From positions 3,720,001 through 3,784,000 of the forward strand of contig CM066291.1 of NCBI GenBank assembly GCA_033816765.1: a stretch of DNA of 64,000 nucleotides. The letters are read 5' to 3'. Position numbers and translations under genes: made by a program. Origin of the DNA: Nothopassalora personata. Its lineage: Eukaryota > Ascomycota > Dothideomycetes > Mycosphaerellales > Mycosphaerellaceae. Every line of letters begins with the position of its first letter. Position 1 is the stretch's first letter. Positions 24,163 to 35,779 of this stretch are shown one piece after another. The notes below the pieces were generated by a model. That model saw nothing but the letters and a program-made list of their open reading frames with translations, was not told where the DNA came from and searched no databases.

Positions 24163-24881
24163 CTTCTTAATTTCTAGGACTTTATTAGATAGATCTTTCT
24201 TAAGAAGCTCTACGCCTTCTAGTAGTTTAATGTATAAAGGTCTATTAATGTTAGGGTTTATAAATACTATTTTAATATTAATCTATCTCCTCTTCTAGCT
24301 AAGAACTATATATAGGGCTAGGAGAATTCTACTTATTAGTAGCCTTAGGGTTAGAGTAAAGGTCTTAATATAGTCTATACCTTACTTTTAAGTAAATGCC
24401 TTAGCTACCTATCTAGCTCTACGCTTCTTAATAGACCTATTAGGAAGATACTTATAGTATAGGATCTATTTTCCTATAAGTAGTTTCCTACCCTTAGGGA
24501 CTTTCTATAATAGGATCTATATAATATATTCTATGTCTTCTAAGGAGTTAAATTCCTTTCTAATTGCCCTAATCTATTTAGCTCTATTAGGTCTGTTTAA
24601 TGCTTTAGTTAGGGTAGTAGGATCTATAAGCTTCCATTTCTTTATATTATCTATAGCTAATATAGCGAATACTTTCTTGAGTTTACTATAATTATAATTA
24701 GATCTATTCTGTCTTAAACTTCTCCTTATTAGCTTAGGATAGACCTTAGCTTACTTAGTCTTTATAGGCTTATAAGTCCTATCTCTCTTCCTCTTACTAA
24801 TATATAGGGTAGGGTAGAATAGTGTTATAGCCTAATTAGGGTCTTCTTATATAGCTAGGGCTATGTCTTCTTAGGTAGTAG
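24163..24881 (-). mobile_element. Ty1/copia reverse transcriptase fragment, RIP-degraded
   Basis: The minus strand reads a copia-type reverse transcriptase start: IRAIRKEFNSLED, PKGRKLL and IGK, a RARQVAKAFTQ-like segment with a stop, GIDYIKTFTLTLR and LLALYIV. It is broken by stops and joins, across the solo LTR, to the integrase part at 25262-26529. Confidence 0.7.
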
Positions 24882-25261
24882 TGTTAGGTTTAGTATAACC
24901 TAATAATATTACAAGTTAAGAAGATAAGCTTAATCGGTTTTGTTCTCGGGCCGATAGGAAATTAAGGGAGAGTAATAAAGCAGTAGCTATCTTATCTTAT
25001 AAAGACTAAGTAGCAGTAAGGTAGAGGTTAGGTTATAGTGTATTCTAAACAGTAATATTAAACAGTAAGTTAAACGTATCGAAACTATAAGGGATTCTTA
25101 GCGTTCCTAAACATAAAGGAGATTTGTAGATCTCGGTAATTAGTCTAATTAGTCTAAGCATAAGTAGTCTAATCGCCCTAAGTCTAAGCGCTTAGGTAGG
25201 ATAAGTTACGTGCTCGTCTCGTTATTATAATTCTAGGGCCTATAGGAATCATTCCGTAATA
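24882..25261 (-). repeat. Solo LTR of Ty3/gypsy family A with 5-bp target-site duplication
   Basis: 380 bp from TGTTAGGTTTAG to CCGTAATA as read on the plus strand; element orientation is minus. AGTAG at 24877-24881 is repeated exactly at 25262-25266. Both flanks belong to one copia element, so this is a nested insertion later reduced to a solo LTR by LTR-LTR recombination. Confidence 0.88.
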
Positions 25262-26529
25262 AGTAGGAGCTACTTCTTTATATTATAGCTCTTTAGACTA
25301 AGAAGTCTAAGGCTTATGCTCTATAGGAGATTATTCTTAGAGCTAGGGGATATATCTCTAAATAGTAGATGTAAATCTTCTATTATATACTCCCCCTAAG
25401 ACTAACCTTAGTTAGGGGAGTCTTATTACGAAGCCCTTTATGCTTTAGGTTAGTTACTATGCTACTATAGCTCCCCCTCTAGCTATATAGCTCCCCCTAA
25501 AGGTTTATATAGTTAGTAACTCACTTCTAGCGCGTATAGCGCTTTATAAGGTATATAAATGCCCTTATGTTTATAGTAAGGGTTCTTAGGGTCTTCCTAG
25601 GGATGTCTTAGGAAGGTAATCTTATTATCTAGGACAGCATTCTTATTACTAGTAGTAAGCTAGGAGCTCTTAATAGTCTGTCCTATCTACTCCCCCTAAG
25701 TAACCTACTTACCTATAGGGATTTAGTATTGCGTGTTCTATAGGAAATCCTTATTAAAAGTTATATATGGGGTATAGGCTATCTTATAGACCTATTTACC
25801 CTTCTCCTACTATAGCTTCTATAGTAGGTAGTTAGTTAATAAACTACCCTAGAATCCTATATACTACTATATATCCGCTCTTATAGAGAACTTCTTAGAC
25901 TTAGTATAATTGTCGTTATATTTATATACTTTAATATTCTAGGTCTTTTTTAAAGTCCTTCTATAGTATATTCTTTATTATTAAGTTGAAGAGGCGGTTC
26001 GTAATATAGTATACAAAGTCTATAGCTAGGGGCTAGAGGTTCTATAGTAAGCTAGAGTCTATAAGCATAGCTCTAGCCCTGTTAATAATAACTTTATTAG
26101 AAGCTTTAGCAATTCTATTTTGCTTAGGAGTATATAGTAATACAAAGTCCTATCTAATCCCTTTATATTAGGTACATATTCTAAGTTTAATATTATTAAA
26201 CTCCCTACTACTATCTAAGAACTAGATCTTAGGCGTCTTCTTATAGTAGTTCTATATTATAGTAAGCTAAGTTTTAATTACTACTAGAGTATTACTCTTC
26301 TTTAGAAGTAGTAAGCACTATCTTATCCTAGTTTTAGCGTATATAAGCATAAGGTAGTATACGTAACTATTATAAGAGATTAGAGTAATTAGACTAATAA
26401 GGTTAGTATAGATTTTATCTAATGCCTCTAGTATAGGTCTCCTAGGGATTCTTAGAATAACTCTCTATAACCTTATAAGCTTATAAGTCTTAGAATGTCC
26501 TAACTCTATAGTATTAATATCTTCTAGGC
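25262..26529 (-). mobile_element. Ty1/copia integrase fragment, RIP-degraded
   Basis: The minus strand at about 25900-26480 retains the copia integrase core: EFNNIKLRICTQYKGIRQDF with stops, LLYTPKQNRIAKASNK, VIINRARAMLIDSSL and LAIDFVYYITNRL. The stretch left of it would be the integrase C-terminus and linker to reverse transcriptase. It is the continuation of 24163-24881, split by the solo LTR and ended on the right by the LTR at 26530. Confidence 0.7.
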
Positions 26530-26727
26530 TATAAGGACCGTAAGGCTATAAGGGGATATCGTAATGTATAGTACGCCTATAATCTTCTAATCGTAGATAA
26601 ACTAAAGCTTACTTTCTTCTATAGACGCTATACGCGTCTCCTAGTGTATATATACGCGTTACGTACGGCATGCTAAGCCGGGCATAGCCGCATTATATAT
26701 AAGGGTTAGCTATAGGCTACCCTTATA
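26530..26727 (-). repeat. 3' LTR of family B element
   Basis: 198 bp with inverted termini TATAAGG...CCTTATA, RIP forms of TGTAAGG...CCTTACA. It matches the plus-strand LTR at 31403-31600 in reverse complement over the full 198 bp. Confidence 0.8.
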
Positions 26728-27499
26728 GCTGCCTCCCCTTCTAGGACGAGCTACCCTTAGCTCGCGGCTTTAGAAGGTTTCTATATAAGTAATGTATCCG
26801 CTTCTCGTAGATTCCGTTACTATACGACCCGCCTACGGGTCTCGTAAGTGTCGTTATCGGGGTGTAGGTAGGTAAAGTTATAGTTACTAGGTTAACTAAC
26901 TCGAGGGTTTAAGAAGCGTACCCTCTCCCTCCTTTTCCTTTTTTTTCTTATATTACGTCCTCGTAGCATACCGTACCCGTACTACTAGTGATCTACTAGC
27001 TCCTCGCTAGCGACTATCTAGCGACCCGCTAGTACTACTATAGCTTTAGACGAAGCTATCTAAGACTAGCTCCGCTAGGAGACCCTTATAGGGGGCCTAT
27101 TAGTACTACTAACACTATTACTAGTACTACTACTATAGATGTCTAGCGCGCTTAGCGTACTAGACACGCTAGCGAAGCGTAAGTTTAGCGTACTAGGGCC
27201 GTAGACCCCTAAGTTATTACTAGCTAGGCGCCTAGGTATAGGCATTAAGATATATATACGGTATCTCCTATACTTCGTAACTAGTAAGTATTCGCTACGC
27301 TCTTCGCTTACGATACGCTTACTAATAGTATAGTAGACGAGTAGGATACGTGTAATTGTATTACTACCGGCGAGTTACTTAAGAAGTATAGGCGCTATAG
27401 AGATAATAGGCACCCCTATATTAGTAATACTAGCGTCGCTATCGCGTAGATAGTAGCTCGTCTACGTACCGCTCGCGCCTAGCGCGATAAGCTTATCTA

Positions 27500-28090
27500 G
27501 GGGCTTAGTAACCCTATTACTAAGTAAGAGTAGGATACTCTAGACTAGTAGTACAAGGTCTACGCCTAGCTAGGCGAGTAGATCTTAGAGGTAAGTACTA
27601 CGCCTCGCTAGCGCTCTCTACGCTCGTTACGTAAGGTATACTATCGCTCCCTATATAAATCGGCTAATCTCCTCGTAGGCTAAGAGGCAGTTTAGTACCT
27701 ATAAGAATAAGCGCCTTGGCGATACCCGCGTACGGTTTGCCGGCGCCTCCGCTACTACTACCCCCTCCTCCGCCGCCGCTACTACGTCCGTAGTTCTATA
27801 GTAAGAGTAGAATAGGGCCCTTAATAGGCTCTTCGAGCTCGGCCGTACTATAAGTACTATATATATCGTATACGTGTCCTATACTAACCGTAGTTATAGT
27901 TCCTATAGGCTAGAAACATCGATACTACTATAGCCGATAGGGCCTTCCTACTACTAGCCCTACGGGGCGAGTATAATAAGGAGGATAATAAGGATAATAA
28001 TAACGAGTAATCGCGCGCTCCGCGTATACTAGCCGCCTACTACGCGCCTATCTTTTATCTACGTAGCGCCGTAGCGCGCCTAGAAAAGTT
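27500..28090 (+). pseudogene. Candidate antisense gene relic in family B chromovirus
   Basis: The plus strand, opposite to the element's gag-pol, has a frame that reads protein-like apart from TAG/TAA stops. It shows a region of regularly placed Tyr codons that may be former Cys (RYVRYTIAPYINR, then QFSTYKNKRLGD near 27690), an Ala/Thr/Ser/Pro-rich linker near 27740-27800, and an RLFELGRTIST segment. Position and orientation match the antisense gene of the other chromovirus family, but I see no clear residue-by-residue similarity. Boundaries are approximate. Confidence 0.35.
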
Positions 28091-31000
28091 TATTTTAAAT
28101 AAATAATCTTCTCTCTACTCTTCTCTCTCCTTACCTCCCTCTCTAATGTTATTACTATTAGGGGTGTTTACTTAACTAAGTAAGCGAGCCTTTTAGACCG
28201 ATAGAATATACTAAGAGTTAGTGTCTTATATATAGGTTATAGCTAATATTACTATTATAGGTAGAGACTACCGTTAATATAGATACTATCGGATAGGCCT
28301 CCCCCCGTATTATTAGCAAAAAGAGATAGTTATGTCTAAAGGTAAGGTCCTTATATCCGGCTACTAAAGGGTTAAGGCCTAAATGTATAACCTATACCCT
28401 TACTTTAGCGCCTTATACGGCCTTCGTAGACACCTTATATTTAACTACTATACGTGTAGCATTCGCGAGTCCTTATACTAGCTCCTAGCTATTATATTCC
28501 TGGAGCTAGCCCTTCTATTGTACTAGGTACTATACCTTACCCTTATACTTACGCTTTCCTAGTACTACCTCTACTTTATATTCCCCGTCTTTATTAGCGA
28601 GGGGTATAGTGCCTCTATCCTTCTCGCTACCCGCGTACGGCTCGAGGAGGAATATATAGAATATAATATAAATCCTTAAGTCGGCTAGTAGTACTAGGCG
28701 GTACGTCTACGAACCGATAGCGTCGATAATACGGTACGGTCTAATAAACTTTAGACCTATCTTCTTCTTCGGTAATACTAACCTTAGGTTCTTTATAGAT
28801 AATAAGACTATGTTACCTACGCGATAGCTCTTAGCCTTATAAGTCTTATTATAGTAGCGAGTCTAATCGGCTACTACGATCTCCTAACGCTTCGTAAGCT
28901 TAGCGCGTACTTCTCGTATACGGTTAACTAAGTCTACCGCTACTAGTACCTCCCCTTCCCGGATCTCGCCTCGAGATCCTATAGGTGTTAGGGTAATCTT
29001 AGGTTTCTAACTATACGCTATCTCGAATAGGCTTATACGTAGCGTAGGGTAGACGCTATTATTATATACGAATTTAGTAATAGCTAGCTACTTGGCCTAC
29101 TCTATCTAGTTCTTACTATAGTAATAACGAAGGTACTATTCTAAGGTTTAGTTTACCCTCTTAGTCTAACTGTTAGTCTAAGGGTAAAAAGCTATAGATA
29201 GCTTACGCTTTACCTACGCCTCGAAGTAGAAGTTACTCTAAAACTTGCTCGTAAATATTAACCCGCGGTTACTTACTATACCCGCTATAATACTATAATG
29301 CCGTACGACTTCGTCTCGTAAGATCCTCGTAAGCTCCGCGGCTATATATATCTTAGTCGTAGGAATATATAAGTTTATTTTAGAGTAGCGGTCGACGATT
29401 ACTAGGATTGTATTATATACGTATTCTCCTCGCTTACTTAGCGGTAGGTCCGTAATAAAGTCTATAGTAATTTCCTACTATAGACAGTCTAGCCTAGGTA
29501 GTAGCTATAGCTTACCGTAGGATCGATAGCGCCTCGCCTTCGAGGTCTAATACGCTCTATAGTTTCTAATATACTCCCTTATATCCTTACTAAGTAATCC
29601 CTACTAGTAATAACGTCGTAGTAGCTCTTTAGTCTTTACCTTACTAAAGTGCCCTACTAGTAGGTCGTTATAATATATATAAAGTAGCTATGCTCTTACT
29701 ATATAATCTTCGGGTACTATAATTGCGTTTCTACGATAGACTAGCCTGTCTTTTATATACTAGTCCTTAGCGTCCCCTTCGCTAGGCGCCTACGATAAGT
29801 ATACGACGTACCTTCGTCTCTCCCCTATACGATTTTTATTAGTAGTATAAGTAGTTTACCTAGGCCGCCTTATATTATTATAGCGTATACTCTTACTAGT
29901 AGCGATCGGGTCCCCTACGGTTTGTAGGCTCCTACTACCGTTATCGTTACCTTATCCTATATCTTCTCGTAGGTAACGGTTATAAGCCTTACTATAGGCT
30001 CGTCCTCTCTTAATAGGGATTCCTTCTAGAAAGATAGCTTACTTTATAGCGTAGGAAGTAAGTTCGACGTCTACTACGCTACGCGTACGTAGTTACTACG
30101 TCGTGATAGCGTATCGGCTAGGTTATTCTTCCCCGGCCTATACTCTACTACGAAGTCGAAAGATTATAGAAACGTCGCCTATCGAGCTTACCTCCTATTT
30201 AGCTACTTTACTATTATAAAACCCTATAGGTTCGCGTACTCGACTAGTACCTAAACCGTATACGATACGCCTTCGAGGTACGGTTACTAATGCTTAAATA
30301 CCTCTACTACTACTAGTAGTTCCTAGTTATAGGTCTTATAATTATACTTAGTAGATACTATCTTACGAGAATAGAAGGTAATAGGGTACTACTTAGTACT
30401 AAATAGCTAAGAGATAATACCTATAATTATAAATCCTAAGGTATCCGTTTTAACTCTCGTACGTAACGAAGGGTCGAAGTACCTTAGGATAGGTACTCTA
30501 AGGAACCTAGCTTTTAGCCGTTAGAACGCTTACTCCTCGTAAGCGGACTATATAAGAGGCCCTTACTTCTTACTATTCTTATATCCCTTTAGTAGGTCTA
30601 TTAATAGCTTCGTAATCCTTAAGTACCCTTTAACAAAATGCCTATAGAAGTTATAGAATCCTAGAAAGGATTAAACCTTATAAAAACTCGTAGGCGTAGG
30701 CTATTCCTTAATTGCGGCTACCCTACTCCTATCTATCGATACGCCTACGACGCTTACGATAAATCCTAGGAACTTAGTACTCTCCTAGAAAAAGCTATAC
30801 TTCTTTAGGTTCGTAAATAGGGCGAACTTCCGTAGCCTCTCTAGTACTACGCGTACGGCTCGTACGTACTCCTTACGTATTACGCTATAGATAAGGATAT
30901 TATCTAGGTAGACTACGTAGATGTTATCTACTAACCTAGTAAGGGCCTTATTGATATACCCTTAAAAGGTAGCTAGTACGTTAGTTAACCTAAAAGACAT

Positions 31001-31402
31001 AATTAAGTACTCGTAGTAACCGTATCGCGTACGAAACGTAGTCTTCTACTTGTCTCCTTACTTAATAGGAATACGGTAGTAGGCATCCTATAGGTCGATT
31101 ATAGTAAAGAGCCTTATACCCTATAGCCTATCTAAGGTCTTACTAATTAGGGGTAGTAGATATTAGTTCTTTACTATAATCTTATTTAGGCCTCTATAAT
31201 CTATATAGAGCCTAAGAGTATTATTCTTCTTTAGTACAAATAGAATAGGCGTACCCGCCTCGCTTACGGATTGCCTAATCTACCCCTTCTCTATTACTTA
31301 CGTAAGGTACTCTTTTAAGGCCTCTAGCTAAGTTAAGGACTAGTAGTATAGCGGCTTAAAAGGAGGTTTCTTTCCTTCGACGAGATTAATCGTATACTTA
31401 AC

Positions 31403-31600
31403 TATAAGGGCAGCCTATAGCTAACCCTTATATGTAATGCGGCTATGCCCGGCTTAGCATACCGCACGTAACGCGTATACGTACATAAGGAGACGCGCAC
31501 AGCGTCTATAGAAGAAAGTAAGCTTTAGTTCATCTACGATTAGAAGATCGTAGGCGTACTATATATTACGACATCCCCTTATAGTCTTACGGCCCTTATA
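31403..31600 (+). repeat. 5' LTR of a second family B element (plus strand)
   Basis: 198 bp, TATAAGGGCAGCC to GGCCCTTATA. It contains the family motif GCGGCTATGCCCGGCTTAGC. It interrupts the protease/reverse transcriptase border of the minus-strand family B element and is followed by its own gag. Confidence 0.8.
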
Positions 31601-32764
31601 GTTCTAAAGCTTCCCTTCGTTATAATCTATATACGCTATAGAGCCCGATCGTAACGCATACGACGGCGAGTCGCCTACGCCGCCCCTAAGCCCTAGAGCA
31701 TAGCAGTAGGCGCGTCGTATAGCCTTAGTTACGAGAAGAGAGGCCTTACGGGCTAAGATTAAAGAGTAAGAGATATAGCGGGAGATCGAGCGGCTAGAGA
31801 TCTTACGCGCTATAAGCGTACCGCCTCTAGAGCGTATAGGAGGGAGGAGAGAAGATCACCTCCCTACTATAACCCCTACCTCTATCTCTCTAACTACTAA
31901 CGATAATATTGTAGTACGAGGCGCGGCCGTAGCGCATACGACGCGACCGCGTCTAAAAGAGCCGACGCCTTTTAGAGGGGACTCGATAAGGAAGGTAAGG
32001 GTATTCCTTCGGGAGCTCTTACTTATCTTCGCCCTCTTAGGCACTATATACGCGATAGACGAATTAAAGGTCCTATATAGGGTTATGTACCTTAGCGGAG
32101 AGGCAAGCGAGCGATAGGATACTAACTATAGCGCCGTTAACCTTATAGGGTATATATACTAGGACTTTAAGGAGTTCTACCGAGACGTATGCGGCGATCC
32201 TATAAACCGCGTGCTTAACGTAATGTTAGAGTATAAGGCGGTAAAATAGAAGGATAACTAGACAGTACGTTAGTTTACGACTAAGCTAGATATTATAGAG
32301 AATTAGTTAGGGGACTATACGGAGGCATAACGCGTGCGACACATGCTCGCTAAGCTTACGCCTAGCCTACGGTCCGTAATCGTTAAGTTTTATAACATCC
32401 TAATAACTAGAGAGGAACTAGTAATCCTAGCCTCGCGTATCGAAAGCACCGAGCGCCGAGGTAGTAGCGGAGCCTACGACCGCGGGTAGCATATGCGTCG
32501 TAAGCGTAAAGCTAAGGGCGTATATAAGCGGGCCGATCGCCTAAAGCAATAGAAGTAGAGTTAAGTACCGGGCGCCTCGGGTACGAGTTAGTAGCGAGAC
32601 CCCGGTAGCTCGTCTTTAACTAGCTAGAAGTCGAAAGTAGAGTACTACGGCTATGGTAGGAAGGGTTACTATAAGACGGAGTACCGGAGTAGACACCTAT
32701 AGAAAGACCGCGACGCGTAAGCGGTTCGTAGGTTAGAAACTATCGAGGCTTTAACTAAGAAGGG
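31601..32764 (+). mobile_element. Family B element, gag relic ending at the telomere
   Basis: After the LTR, the plus strand encodes a gag relic: an N-terminal coiled coil near 31730-31810 (KEQEIQREIERLEILR with one stop), TPFRGD, the capsid-like part (YIYQDFKEFYRDVCGDPINR, near 32150-32215), and a zinc knuckle at about 32640-32700 read as YYGYGRKGYYKTEY with Cys codons mutated to Tyr. The reading frame stops abruptly at about 32764, where telomere repeats start. Protease and the rest of pol are absent, so the element was cut by chromosome breakage and telomere addition or by assembly. Confidence 0.75.
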
Positions 32765-32944
32765 TAGGGTTAGGGTTAGGGTTAGGGTTAGGGTTAGGGT
32801 TAGGGTTAGGGTTAGGGTTAGGGTTAGGGTTAGGGTTAGGGTTAGGGTTAGGGTTAGGGTTAGGGTTAGGGTTAGGGTTAGGGTTAGGGTTAGGGTTAGG
32901 GTTAGGGTTAGGGTTAGGGTTAGGGTTAGGGTTAGGGTTAGGGT
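32765..32944 (+). repeat. Telomere repeat tract, about 30 x TTAGGG
   Basis: An uninterrupted TTAGGG array of about 180 bp. The G-rich strand reads 5' to 3' toward higher coordinates, the orientation expected at the right end of a chromosome. It abuts a 100-N gap. Confidence 0.97.
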
Positions 32945-33044
32945 NNNNNNNNNNNNNNNNNNNNNNNNNNNNNNNNNNNNNNNNNNNNNNNNNNNNNNNN
33001 NNNNNNNNNNNNNNNNNNNNNNNNNNNNNNNNNNNNNNNNNNNN
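32945..33044. other. Assembly gap (100 N)
   Basis: Exactly 100 N, the conventional size for a scaffold gap of unknown length. The left side is telomere; the right side is the middle of a gene. Confidence 0.99.
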
Positions 33045-34150
33045 TGAGCTGTACCACTCATCCCAAGGTTGGGTGTGCGTCATTGGCGATGTTTCTGATA
33101 GTCCATATGCTTGGTTGACCTTGATGTTGAGCTTCTTATGGACGGTGTCGACCAATTCGCGGCCCAAAGGGGCCGCTCCAGATGTGATCATCCTGATACT
33201 GCTGAGGTCGTAGTTCTTCACTATGTCATCTCGAGCTAGACGCACAATGACTGGAGGCGCAACGTAGATGAACGTTATTTTGTGCTTGTGCACACTTTCG
33301 AGGAACAGCTTCAGGTCGAAGGCAGGCATTACCACAAGTTCAATACCTCGATGTAGCGGCTGATGAACCAGTCCCGTGAGACCATATATGTGGAAGAACG
33401 GAAGGACGCCCAAGATCTTATCCTGACCAGACTGGTAATAATGACCAACCGAGCCTTTGATTTGGCAAAGATCAGCTACTACATTAGAATGTGACAGCAT
33501 CACGCCCTTAGGCAGTCCGGTAGTGCCTGACGAATAGACCAAGAACGCGAGATCTTTTGAAGGATTGCTGACTTTCTTCCTTCGATATCGATTCTCCAGC
33601 GATGCCTTGGTAATATCAGTCCAGTGGCGGTATTTGCGACTTGTGTCCCGCTCCTCGCCGAGGAGAATAATTCTGTTCTCCGGGATGTGAGCTTTCTTCG
33701 CAGCTTTCGTAGCGGCTGGGAGAAAGGCTTTGGTCGTCACGATAGCTTTGCTCTCAGAATTGCTGAGCTGGAACGCAAGTTCATCGGGCGAGTACCCAGG
33801 GTTTGCGGGCGACACGATGCCGCCAGCGAAGAATGTGCCAAATATGATGGGCCCGACGTCGACATCGTTGGGTGCGTAGATGTTTAAGACGTCACCTCGC
33901 TGCCACTCCCAGGCTTCCTGAAGACCTTCGCCGAACGATGTAGCGGCTTTCTTGACATCTTTATAGGTGTACTTTCGATCTCCAATGCTGGAGCGATATA
34001 TCACTGCCGTTGTCAGTACCGCACGTTGAAGGAGTCGGAGCGCACCCTACCCTGGTCATCGCTGAAGTCTCGATCTTTCCGCTCAAACAAGAAAGCCCAC
34101 AAGTCTACATCTGGTATGTCAATCTTCTGGAAGGACGATTCTGTGGGCAT
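33045..34150 (-). CDS. 4-coumarate-CoA ligase-like adenylate-forming enzyme, 3' end missing in gap
   Basis: Exon 1 is 34150-34051 and exon 2 runs from 34003 into the gap at 33045. The 47-nt intron (34050-34004) starts GTAGGG, has the branch CTGAC and ends GGCAG. About 353 residues are present out of an expected 550 or so. The AMP-binding P-loop motif is intact (YSSGTTGLPKGVMLSHSNVV, near residue 190), as are VLPFFHIYGL, FIYVAPPVIV, SGAAPLGREL and the adenine-contact motif YGLSETSP. The C-terminal hinge and catalytic-lysine domain are lost in the gap. Family members activate aryl or fatty carboxylates to CoA thioesters; substrate cannot be read from sequence. The exon 1 start fits the family N-terminus (IPDVDLWAFLFE). 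Any apparent continuation leftward into Pro-Asn repeats is only telomere DNA translated. Confidence 0.9.
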
Positions 34151-35220
34151 CGTGGCGAAGACAATGATCTGATGATGAGGAAGTTCCGCGCGATTGCTGA
34201 GATTGCTTCTTATTCAAATGCCAGTGCGGGCTTGTAATCTCATATGTCGTATGCGACCCTGTCGTCGATCATGCAACAATGAATGCAATCAGGCCTACTG
34301 TAGGCAGCGGGCGAAACTCGCAGCAGAGATCAACCAGCGAGCTTGTCGTAATGACCGAGAGATCTCCACGGGGCAATGATGGAGAAGCTCCAGACCCAGC
34401 CATCGCGTTTTCGGCAAAGCGGAGATCGGATGACGAGTGGGAGAAATAGCCGATCCGGTGACCAAAGAGACTTCATCTTGCAATATGGGGCGACATGCTA
34501 CGAACGAACATTGAAAGGTTTCAATGAAGATGTTCTTGTTTGTGTCGTTGATGAAGAAGACGAAGAAGGAGCCGTAAAGGAGATTCCAGTAACGTGGATG
34601 CCCTCGCGAGAACTTCGGTCTCGAAACTGCCAAGCATCCCTAACGACATCTCCTCTTCGTAACCACAACTTCACGACAACGACCTGCACCACACAGATTC
34701 GTGCTGCTTTGTCATCTGTCAGAAACTCGTCATCGGCATCCCACTGGTCTCATCAGCCGAATATGGCAACATAAGAAGCGACAGGCGAGATGAAGTTCTG
34801 GGAGAAGCTGTGCTCGGTCTCGAACATTCGTTTTTGAAAGGCATAAGAACAGCGCAAAATGCTCGGTTATTGAGACCCTCAGCAATATTGCGACGCCGCT
34901 GAGGCCGCTGCTCAAGCTATACCTTTTGAAAACATTGAATGTCATGAAAATACCGTTCCTGGAAATGTGCGGAAAACAAACCGTCCTACCAATGCTTGCT
35001 TGGAGGCATTATCTGAACGCTGGTATCTTCTGTGCTGGCCGGGCTCCAGGAATGGTACGCAGTCGTCCGTGAGCCACCTGTCTGACTCTATTTGCTAGAC
35101 CAAGCTCCTACTGCCGAGGCGCCTCGTTGTCGCTACTCAAGATGTCCTTGACCTGCTCTTTCACCTTGACCGTGGGCTGGGATCTTACACATGGGACTAC
35201 CATCACAAGTACTTGCACAT
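34151..35220. other. Unique DNA upstream of the 4CL-like gene, no supported gene
   Basis: Balanced composition. Open frames up to 132 codons occur on both strands (for example 34376-34774 plus) but overlap each other and show no known domain. Confidence 0.4.
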
Positions 35221-35687
35221 TCAAAGTGGATGCCTCACCATGTGAGCAATGACTGGATCTGCAAGGCTTTCATGTGTGGCATCTTGCTCGCAAAGTATGT
35301 TCCAAAGGTAGTGGATTGAAGACCCGGTTTCAGACAGCCAGTTGGTAGAGAATTCGCCCACCCATGGCCAAAGTGCTGCTTTCTGAGGTGCGGTTTTCCT
35401 ACAATCTGACGTCTGCAAGTTCCGTACTCCCCATGAATGGCCTAATTTCCTCGGACGAGAAACGCTCTGGCTTAGTCGGCCCATTCGAACCTTGAATGAC
35501 CAATGAAGTCCAATACCTCCTGGTAACCGAATGAACGACGATATTGCTCCTCAATCTTATCGCAAGTAACCGTCAAAGCCTCGAATCGAATTGCTGGCTC
35601 CCGCAGTGCCGCCGCTAGCCGAGCCGTGATCAGCAAATTCTTTGCAAAGGCAGGATGAATACCTTTACACAACGTAACAAGTGTCAT
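35221..35687 (-). pseudogene. Candidate decayed hypothetical coding region
   Basis: The minus strand 35687-35472 reads a plausible 71-residue segment with amphipathic helices (FAKNLLITARLAAALREP, CDKIEEQYRRSFGYQEVLDF), ending in TAA. A second coding-like stretch follows in another frame at 35484-35221. The frame change and stop suggest a decayed gene or an unresolved intron. No family recognised. Confidence 0.3.
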
Positions 35688-35779
35688 ATATTATTGTGGC
35701 CGTGTGAATGCATAATATACCGGACAGATGGGTGCGTTCATTTGACATTTCGAGTGCTTCAAACATTTACTAACATCTA

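Larger units (their letters stand above)
26530..31402 (-). mobile_element. Ty3/gypsy chromovirus family B, minus strand, 5' end lost, RIP-degraded
   Basis: The 3' LTR is at 26530-26727, preceded on the minus strand by the purine tract AGAAGGGGAGGCAGC. Going right (upstream for this element), the minus strand shows a chromodomain relic (about 28430-28600; DGEYKVEVVLGKRKYKGKVQ), integrase, RNase H, and a well-preserved reverse transcriptase at about 30600-31380. Reverse transcriptase segments include [34 protein letters not shown] and SFLGFYNFYRHFVKG. Protease, gag and 5' LTR are missing because a plus-strand LTR begins at 31403. The 1.4 kb between chromodomain and LTR carries an antisense coding-like relic, listed separately. 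Confidence 0.8.

Noticed and set aside
26557..26573. Initial placement of the family B LTR end at TATCGTAATG
   Set aside because: Homology with the other copies continues 27 bp further to the inverted terminus TATAAGG, so the LTR is 198 bp.
32765..32944. Interstitial telomere from a chromosome fusion
   Set aside because: A head-to-head fusion would show TTAGGG followed by CCCTAA; only one orientation is present and it abuts a scaffold gap, so a misjoin is the simpler reading.
32669..33061. Protein of Pro-Asn or Thr-Leu repeats continuing into the 4CL-like frame
   Set aside because: These repeats are translated telomere DNA, and the N run is a gap; the real gene simply enters the gap at 33045.
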